From NCBI GenBank assembly GCA_021234155.1, contig JAJEKV010000003.1:22659569-22723568 (forward strand): a stretch of DNA of 64,000 nucleotides, in the 5' to 3' direction. The position numbers and the translations under genes were made by a program. How positions within the stretch are numbered: position 1 is the first letter of the stretch; each line of letters opens with the position of its first letter. Of this stretch, positions 57,728 to 64,000 are shown piece by piece. Under the pieces are notes generated by a model. The model made no database searches. It was given only the letters and a program-made list of their open reading frames with translations, and was not told the DNA's origin. This DNA is from Isoetes taiwanensis. Taxonomy: Eukaryota; Streptophyta; Lycopodiopsida; Isoetales; Isoetaceae.

Positions 57728-58659
57728 CCTACGTCACCCCCCGTGTGAATATGCACCCAAACCAAAGGGGGTTTCAAGGGGGATTTAATTTTAAAGTGTT
57801 GGATATAATGATTTGTGTGTTAACCCAAAAAAATTTTGGCCCCTTCGGGGTCGTAATGATATTATATGTGTCATATGTATTATTATTATTATTATGTTAT
57901 TATATGTGTTAGGGTACCTTCGCACCCACCATTAAGTTAGGATTAAGTTAATTTTTTTTAACTGCTCAGTTAAACATAACAGAGACCTTTACGTTCGCAC
58001 CAAGACTAAGTTAACTTTCCGTTAAGACTTTAAGATAACGGAAACTAGTTAAATCCTTTTGCACAAGAACAAGTTAGGTTATTTTTTTTTAACTTAACGA
58101 CAAAATAAAAATGTGTTCGCACATGTCTTGGTTAAGTTAGTGCTAACTTAATGCTAACGGCAATTGCTTCGTACATATGCCTATTAAGTTAGTCTAACTT
58201 AATCCTAATGGCGATCGCTTCGCACATGCCTCCGTTAAATTTTGTCTTGAGTTTTTTGATAAAATAGAAGATAAATATCATGTGGGTCAATTTTAGCCCA
58301 TGGATCAAGAATCGTAGGCCTACGACAACAAGAAATCCGACAGTTTAGGCCAACAAATATCCCGAACCAATTAGGTACCCTTCAATTGGCAATATTTATA
58401 TCTAGGTGAACAACTTGAACTAGGCAGATTTTGCAAATTTCCACCACAGATGTAGGCTTCATTATGACATAGATGTATTAAAAAAAGGCATTTTCAAAAA
58501 TGCAATAGGCTGGTTTAGATGCATCACGCTTGTTACAGCAAATTATTAATGCCAATCACAATATTATAGCCTCTACACTTATATTGAATCCTCTTCATCC
58601 GTAGTACTATATAAACAGGCATAAGAAATACGGCAGAACAATTCAGCAGATATATAGGC

Positions 58660-59620
58660 ATAGAGACTAGCAGCCTCCTTTGGATATTCACTGGCAATCC
58701 ATCTTTCATACTCATGGTAACCCGCACAAGACATTGTGGTTTAACGCCCTCTACCACTGATAACTTAATATACATGCTGTTGCAACATACTTCATACGTA
58801 TAGTGGCGTCTCCTTCCCTAAACAAATCCTTGGACTGCTTGGAACACTAGATATTTGTAAGGATCTGCTGGCACAAATTGTCCATCTCGATCCATCTCTC
58901 GGCTTATATTCCAAGCAATCCTCTCCCCATATTTTCTTAGATCTTCCCATCTTCCCAAAATATCATCTTGCAAGGCAACCTTGGTGTCATTTGGAACAAC
59001 GGGATATAATCTCATTGATTCATATAATGCATTTCCTTCAATTCTTCAAAGCTAAATTGCCCTTTTGAGAATGGCCAAGATTTGGAATCCTGTGACACAA
59101 TCTAAGCTTATCTCTTTGTAAATCCTCTCTTCCTTTGAGGGATTAAAGAGATAGATGCCAAAAGAACCAAGCCAAGGTTGTGAGCTTGTATCTCTTCCAA
59201 CAAGAATAAAGTTGATGATTATATCTCTCAAGAACTTGTGGGAGGTATCCTCCAAGGCCATAAATCTGGACAATAAGTCATGGTTTTCTCACTGTAAATT
59301 TATTGCCCCCTTTCTTGCGCCAATTTTTCCCTTCTCTTTGTGATGACGGAAGATGCAAATTCATCTACCATTTTGATGGTCTTCTTCAACTCTCCTTGAG
59401 CCTATGCTAAACATTCTTTTTAGTTTCCATAACGAGAGGATGTGGAGAAACAAACCTTTTGCCACTTAAAGGCGTAGCGACATCAAATGCCTCTGCAAAT
59501 TTGGCCTTTCGGAAAAAAGCGGATCAAATACCGGGGTCTACTCCAAAGCAGCTTGCAAATATTATCAAATGTAAATCTCAAGAAGCAAATGCTTGGTGCA
59601 CATGAAAGCATAGTAAACAT
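58660..59620 (-). pseudogene. Captured CYP94-like cytochrome P450 pseudogene
   Basis: Reverse strand, N to C, in shifting frames: TFDNIC (about 59565), FGVDPG, FAEAFDVATPLSGKRFVSPH (about 59490), LLSRFM, the I-helix FLRDIIINFILVGRDTSSQ (about 59230-59180), FEELKEM and MRLYPVVPNDTK (K-helix ExxR region, about 59015), FVPADPYKYLVFQA (about 58860) just before the heme site, and a C-terminal end GVKPQCLVRVTMSMKDGLPV (about 58745-58690). The order and wording match the CYP86 clan, best CYP94 (fatty-acid and jasmonate omega-oxidation). The heme Cys loop is damaged and the N-terminal third is not identified. No introns, as is common in CYP94. Confidence 0.85.
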
Positions 59621-60400
59621 TCAATGCATTGTTTACGTTAGATTGAAGCGAGAATCTTTTTTTTCTTCATCTCTTGGCTATTTGCATCTCTATGATCATC
59701 ATCCGCCCTTGAACTCTCTGTTGCATCTCTGTGCTTTGACACAGTCCCCATGATAGGATTGGCTTTTATACTACCATTATTATCCACACAATGTTCTTGA
59801 GTTGATATTTTATTTGCAATGACCTTTGTCCTTCTGTGAAATCGGGGAAAATGATCTCCTTTTGAAGATCGAGAAATTTAAAGCTCAAAAGCGGAGGCGG
59901 GATGGGGATTTGATATTGAGACTTAATATGTGTCTGGAATTTCCAAATCCTCAAGGACTTACAGTTCTTTGGAGTGTGCGCATTGCCCCATAGTTTCAAA
60001 ATTTTGCTATGCCAAGAGCCCTTATAAATCTATATTGGGCTTGACTCGGCGCCGGGCATGGAAAGAATGAAAAGGGGGATGCTCTAAAGGTGAGACTTTG
60101 AGACTTAGAAGCCAGATCCCTGCTCTGACCCTGTGCAAAACGTCTCAGTTACCAGCAATAATATGCAAACTACTCAATTCTCCCAATAGATATCGACCTC
60201 TGTGAAAGGCGGCATCAATCAAGTTCCCCCGCCGGGGAGCGCACAATCACCTCTACGTTCTTTGCAAGCAAATTTTTGATTGAGATATTCAAGAATGTCA
60301 TAACCGAGGAAAAGAAAAGCATGCGGATCACGAGGAAAACATGGAGGCATATCATTGAGATCCCCAAGCTTGATATCTTTGCTTCTCAATCTCACAGTCT
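59621..60400. other. Interior of the P450-carrying transposon, unassigned
   Basis: Upstream (in the P450 direction) of the recognised part. A 77-residue reverse frame (59999-59766) contains KSQYQIPIPPPLLSFKFLDL. It may be the degenerate P450 N-terminus or a second captured piece; not recognised. Confidence 0.3.
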
Positions 60401-60826
60401 TCTAAAGCAATAAGTTTTGACAAAGCTAACATGCTCTAAAGAACCCGGACCTGCGGCCGCCTCGACACACCCTCGACCTCACGGGAGCTTGACATTTTGA
60501 GGTCGACCTGCATTCCGGTAGCGACCTCTTTTTAAATGTCGCCATTTCGACGAAAGCCAACAACTCCGTCAGGTTAAAATAAAGTGACCTTGAGGAGGTC
60601 ACTTTAATTTTCGATGTAATTTTAATTTTGAGTTAACTTTGGGTTTAATTTACTAACTTAATGGGGCGGGTGTGAATCAATTTAAGTTAATACTTTTAGA
60701 TTAAAAATCTTAGCGGAATGCTAAATAAAAGATTAATGCAAAACTAACCTAACTAGTGGTGTGAAGGCAAATTAGGTTAAAATCTTAGCGGAATCCTAAC
60801 TTTGGCAGTCTTGAAAGGTACCCTTA

Positions 60827-62911
60827 TATTGATAAAAGGATAAATGTGATGAGGATAGAAAAGAAAAGCTGTCATAATGATGTTGCCATATTGATGTAAT
60901 ATGGATCAACCAATCAATGTAGACCAAGACAAGATAAAATATCATCCTTGTCATTGGAGCTAGGAGAATCTTAGAATCTCTTTAAAGACCTATTCGAAAA
61001 TCCATTGGCAAAAGCCATAATAATTTATATTCAAACTCTAACTTGGGAACCACGAAGCGGGCATCATACCATCTTATAGCCCAGGAACAACTTTGGAACA
61101 CTAGATTCTCGTTATTAGAATATACATTAAGAATAGCGAGTGGAGTTATAGTTTATTAAAACAAATAGCTTTGAAAGTGCCCCTAGGATTTGAACCTAGG
61201 CATGGCCACCAAGAAAAAGAAAATAACCTAAGCGTATTTGTGGTGTCCATGTGAAGTCGTAACCACGGAACTCTTGAATAACTCGGAGCGAGGAACTGCA
61301 CCTTCAATGGCGGCGGCTTCTTTGGCTGGTTTGCTCTGCACTCATCGGTGATTTTTCTTTGTTTGGCGTTTTATCATTATAAGCATCAATATTTACTGCA
61401 GAGAATTCAGCTGTTAACAATCATTAAGGATAGTGACCTACGTATCTATGCCTTTATTTTTCACCATGAACTGGAAAGCATTGTCCATGAGTCCACCTTG
61501 GCGACCATTGTTCACCTCGTGTCCGATCAACCAGTTCTTGTTTGGATCTGGTGATAAGTTGACCCGGTCTTTATTTTATTGATGCCTTCTCTTTGCACCC
61601 GATGTGAGAGAATTTTCAACAGGCCCCACGAAGATAAGAGAAATGAAATGGAGCCTATTACGATCTGTAAAAGTACTTAATTCATTTGGACAAGCTGCAA
61701 TAAGATAAACACTTTCACCAACTCCATTACACAATCCTCCAAGGTCAATGGGGCAAGCTGTTAGTGGCAATTCATTTAGTGAACTGAAAAAACGTGATAA
61801 GTGGAAGAAATAATAATATTAGGCCAAGAATGCTCAGGTTCCTAAAGCCTATAAAATAGATCCTATCTGTGCTGCATTCCTCACATGCAAATGAATGCAC
61901 TTACCAACTATATCTACCATAACAAGTGGAGATCTTAACTTCACTACATTCCTTTCAATCAAGAGAGACCAGATGGTAGCCTTCTCATTTTTCTTCTATG
62001 TCAAACTTGGAGCTAAAATCATTTCGTCTTCTTTTCAACGGGGCTCAGCTCTAGTTTGAATCCTTTTTTGGTAAAGCATAGAGTCTGTGCACACCATGAT
62101 GATAGATGGTGTTCCTCATTGGCACTAACAGAAATCTGAGATTATGCCCAGGTCATAGGGCTAGTAAATATTCTGCATCCCTGCATCATGCCATATTTCG
62201 TTTCTCTTTAAAACATGCCTACTCTGTATTTATTTTCCATACATTTAGGCATCCAGCAAGAGGAGCCAGAACCATGGCAAAAGCTTTATCAATAGTCCAA
62301 CCATGAAGAACTAAAATAGAAAAGAACCACATCATAGGTGGGTGCTCATAAGATCGAGGAGCCAAAACTACAAACTAAGAAGATGTCGACTCACCGTTTG
62401 CCTTGGTCCTTTTCTTTGCTGTCGCGGCACCACTCGCCTCCGGTCTACTTGTTTGAGGAGACTAGTCCGTCCACCCTCGAATCCACATCCTGTTTGAAGC
62501 GAAACTTTCATGCTTACATTAAGTCACGTGAATTTTGTCTGAACTCCTCAAAGCTCGTAGCCAAACCCACCCGGCTCCTTTTCTTTGTGTGAATCAAAAA
62601 AAGCCTTACCCTAGAAACAAAGAGCTCGAGGTGCATGTAATTCAGATAGCAAAGGGGCTTCCATTATGAGCCCTTGATCTCGAACTAAAGAGTTGATCTA
62701 CACCATTAAAATTACAGGGGAAAATTAGACAACACAAAAACTATACAAATATGAGGCTAAACCATTGCAAAAGTGGAATTAAAACATAAAATATAGTGCG
62801 CACTCTAGATGTACGCATTAGTACGTTTTTTAAAATACGCCCATGAAATCATATGAAAACTATGCCAAAAAGCGTATAAAATCACAAAAAAACCCCCTGT
62901 TATAATGCTAC
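60827..62911. other. Right part of the 5.2 kb insertion, no gene recognised
   Basis: AT-rich. It contains a tRNA-like B box on the minus strand (GGTTCAAATCC, about 61175-61195) without the rest of a tRNA, and short frames such as 62338-62592 with no family match. Confidence 0.4.
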
Positions 62912-62946
62912 ATATTTGTCCAAATGCAAGTTGTGGTCATAGGTTC
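62912..62946 (+). pseudogene. TFIIE-alpha fragment, copy A', 3' part of the split exon
   Basis: ATATTTGTCCAAATGCAAG continues the exon as ICPNASCGHRF and is followed by GTAC where A has the donor GTAC. Confidence 0.75.
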
Positions 62947-64000
62947 GTACACTCTAATTCTAAATTAGTGAACTTCTTAGTCTTTTTATGGAATCTGCTA
63001 ACGATAAGCACGTGTACTTATATCAGGTTCAGTCTCCGTGCATATAAAGGTACTCAGCATTGGATGCTCCACGATTGATGGTTCCATGCATATTGTTGAA
63101 TTGCTTATTATGCTTACAATTAAACCCATTATTGCGCATTGCATATCCTGCTGCAATTTTTGTTTCTGATATGTAATTCTTTGAAGCCAATCGTCTAAAC
63201 TTTTGCTTTGATGATTCTTAACAGCATATTGGTAGGCCAATACTTGTAAGCAGTGACTTTACTGTTTTTCGTTCAAGAGCAGCCTCCTCTTCTCCCTATT
63301 TGCTAACTGGATAATGCTAATAGGTCTTCATAGTGCTTATTGGGCATCATCAAACCTTGATATTGTTATAATAGATAATCAACTGTATGGCTAACTCAAT
63401 TGATATGGTCACAAATACAGGTACATAAGATTTATGACTTGGATGTTCTTTGTATACGTGATGCGGAGGTGCCCACCAATGGGTCCTTTTTCTTACTTCT
63501 ACGGTATATATCGATATCTCGATTTGTAATGGAGTTACTTTAACAAGCCCGATCTTTTGTTAGGTCTAAGATGGCTTCTTCTCCGTTCTTTTGTAAAGTC
63601 ATCATTTATGGTGGAGTTAAGTACAAAAGTGCTTCCCTATCTTTGTGGTCATCTAATGTTTACAAAAGCATGATTACTTAGCATATTTTTTCTTAATATA
63701 TGAGGGGTTAAGATAAGATGGTACGTTCAAAAACATTAAATCCAACCAGAAAGTGGTTCCAAAGAGTTCATCTTGACACTCCAGTGGCTATTGTGGTAAA
63801 ACAACAAATGTAACTTTTATTATTATGGTTTTTTATGTGCAGGATAAACATTAGGTATGTTGGCAGTCCCCTCTGAATGCATATTATCCATAAAGTAGAA
63901 GAACTTATAAAATTTGAAGGTTAGCTCGGCATTTACTATTTATTTTGCATATGCCCGGTGAGTTTCTATTCACATGTCTTTGGAATGGGATTGTAGGACA
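62947..64000. other. Segment A' continuation to the window end
   Basis: Matches 17038-17645 and then 23448-23930, that is, segment A without the LINE. The empty LINE site is around 63500-63525. No gene recognised. Confidence 0.7.

Larger units (their letters stand above)
57912..60823. mobile_element. TIR transposon with TTA duplication carrying a captured P450 gene
   Basis: Flanked by TTA (57909-57911 and 60824-60826). The ends read GGGTACCTTCGCACC (left) and, in reverse complement, GGGTACCTTTCAAGA (right), and share AAGTTAGGATT further in. A motif of TTCGCAC plus 6-10 bases plus TTAAGTTAG repeats at least five times in the left 300 bp and, inverted, at least twice on the right, as subterminal repeats do. 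A 3-bp TTA duplication with GGG ends fits PIF/Harbinger. No transposase is seen; the interior is P450-derived, so it is a Pack-type, non-autonomous element. Confidence 0.75.
57728..62911. mobile_element. 5.2 kb insertion that splits the TFIIE-alpha exon in A'
   Basis: Segment A shows the uninterrupted exon: AGGAATGC, about 11 bases, then ATATTTGTCC. Here the halves are 5.2 kb apart and those 11 bases are missing. The ends (CCTACGTCACCCC and TATAATGCTAC) are not inverted repeats and no duplication is seen, so the mechanism is unclear. A separate TTA-flanked element lies inside. Confidence 0.7.

Noticed and set aside
61165-61260. A tRNA gene on the minus strand
   Set aside because: The T arm is perfect (CCTAGG with GGTTCAAATCC), but no matching 5' acceptor strand, D arm or anticodon arm is found upstream.
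62338-62592. An 84-residue frame with possible exon character
   Set aside because: No motif, no second copy and no splice context.

Overview
Organism: a land-plant nuclear genome, almost entirely repetitive and decaying. Three host gene families point to plants: a TFIIE-alpha exon pair, a Dof-like zinc finger remnant and a CYP94-like P450. Ty1-copia and chromodomain Ty3 elements carry tRNA-iMet primer sites. I cannot place it further. The LINE reverse transcriptase has QGCPLSP rather than the QGDPLSP usual in flowering-plant L1s, so a non-flowering lineage is possible. Layout: the window reads as two units of one tandem segmental duplication. Unit 1 is copia copy 1 (1-7279), host segment A (7280-about 24100) and a repeat-rich segment B (about 24100-34130). 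Unit 2 is copia copy 2 (from 34131) and segment A' (55802-64000), which matches A. The AGCAT after the 3' LTR of copia 1 (7280-7284) equals the AGCAT before the 5' LTR of copia 2 (34126-34130), as expected if one ancestral insertion was duplicated. Each unit then took its own insertions. Unit 1 has a small minus-strand LTR element (2300-5059), a 7 kb TIR transposon with two genes (9140-16171) and a LINE (17652-23441). Unit 2 has a polyadenylated retroposon (35824-37057), nested Ty3 chromoviruses (40248-55801) and a 5.2 kb insertion that splits a TFIIE-alpha exon and contains a TTA-flanked TIR element carrying a captured CYP94-like P450 (57912-60823). Highlight: the chromovirus at 41993-55202 has two extra genes between its primer site and gag. 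The first (44527-45729) begins with the exact N-terminus of histone H3 (M-ARTKQTARK) and ends with a gapless, full-length H3 histone fold, the two joined by about 300 residues of charged linker. The second (46451-47975) is unrecognised. Each sits behind an AAACCCTAA box and a TATA box. Five copies of a conserved 67-70 bp hairpin at about 211 bp spacing lie around them. The same element encodes a chromodomain, the domain class that reads the H3 tail, so one retroelement carries both an H3-tail bearer and a likely H3-tail reader. How the parts relate: most reading frames are broken. Two nonsense codons in the Ty3 integrase are C-to-T changes at CG and CAG sites, while many length differences between duplicate copies sit at CTG or CAG, which looks like context-specific sequencing or consensus error. 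Some frameshifts may therefore not be real.
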